Part shown: positions 63,974 through 64,000 of the stretch, piece by piece
Layout of the letters: every line of letters begins with the position of its first letter
How positions within the stretch are numbered: the stretch's first letter is position 1
Assembly: GCF_002277895.1 (NCBI RefSeq)
Contig: NZ_CP022998.1
Span: 3,267,501-3,331,500 of the forward strand
Origin: Rhizobium sp. 11515TR
GTDB lineage: Bacteria; Pseudomonadota; Alphaproteobacteria; Rhizobiales; Rhizobiaceae
Length of the DNA: 64,000 nucleotides
Reading direction: 5' to 3'
Made by a program: the position numbers and the translations under genes
The notes under the pieces: model-generated
Told to the model about the DNA's origin: nothing
Seen by the model: only the letters and a program-made list of their open reading frames with translations
The model's database searches: none

Positions 63974-64000
63974 GCATCCTGCGCATCGCCCTGTCCGAGC
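63970..64000 (+). CDS. Start of a gene cut by the window edge
   Basis: ATG at 63970 overlaps the preceding stop (ATGA) and reads MSILRIALSE before the edge. Coupled to the COG4280-type gene; identity cannot be judged. Confidence 0.6.
   Translation, partial: MSILRIALSE

Overview
The window looks like a chromosomal segment of an alphaproteobacterium of the Rhizobiaceae (Rhizobium/Agrobacterium group). The evidence is high GC, gene starts with clear Shine-Dalgarno sequences, several TTG/GTG starts, and marker loci typical of this family: gbpR/chvE-gguABC, a RopA-type porin, the PuuD/PuuE urate route and idhA/iolG. About 60 protein genes are supported, with one tRNA gene and one complete insertion sequence. 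No rRNA, CRISPR array, integrase or phage structural gene was seen.

Layout. 1-11.2 kb is purine breakdown. A GcvA-like regulator and a secreted protein are followed by puuD-guaD-lldD on the + strand. A long minus-strand operon runs DUF1045 protein, puuE, uraD, HepT-like protein, allA, uraH, metallophosphoesterase. Together they encode guanine deamination, urate oxidation, hydroxyisourate hydrolysis, OHCU decarboxylation, allantoin opening and ureidoglycolate cleavage. Xanthine dehydrogenase and allantoicase are not in the window. 10-12 kb holds the two halves of MnmC as separate divergent genes whose start codons overlap. 12-23.6 kb is mixed: an AraC regulator with an SDR, a large hybrid histidine kinase, a non-pyrrolysine MttB-family methyltransferase, a small secreted protein, an RhlE-type helicase, a GNAT enzyme and two EamA exporters. 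23.9-27.1 kb is the conserved ATP-grasp / alpha-E / transglutaminase operon, followed by a Phd/VapC pair.

27.9-37.5 kb is the pentose/hexose locus. gbpR is divergent from chvE-gguA-gguB-gguC-aldehyde dehydrogenase-arabinonate dehydratase, a non-phosphorylative L-arabinose route with its ABC importer. Hairpins lie in four of the gaps between genes and a palindrome lies at the promoter. 37.6-41 kb holds a small HPD-containing protein, a membrane protein, iolG, an ArsR/SRPBCC pair and a second-type clpP. 41.1-46 kb is a xylose importer (xylF-xylH-xylG) divergent from a ROK repressor, with a perfect 19-bp palindrome between them.

46.2-50.7 kb is a small accessory block beside tRNA-Arg(CCG). It has a two-gene minus-strand operon: an unrecognised 381-residue protein and a winged-helix/nucleotidyltransferase protein. 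The second gene is cut by a 1317-bp IS2-type element. The element has a 5-bp target duplication (TGCTC), and removing it with one repeat copy restores a 499-codon reading frame. This is the best candidate for an undescribed system, probably defence- or toxin-related, although no function can be read from the sequence.

50.8-64 kb contains a small Cys-containing secreted protein, a porin, two cupins, a RimJ-like acetyltransferase, a LysR/MFS pair, a VOC protein and a probable lipid A modification locus. That locus has a PAP2 phosphatase, a receiver-only response regulator and a phosphoethanolamine transferase, with Pho-box-like 11-bp repeats. An LLM flavin oxidoreductase, an RpiR regulator with an inverted-repeat operator, and a COG4280-type membrane protein complete the window.
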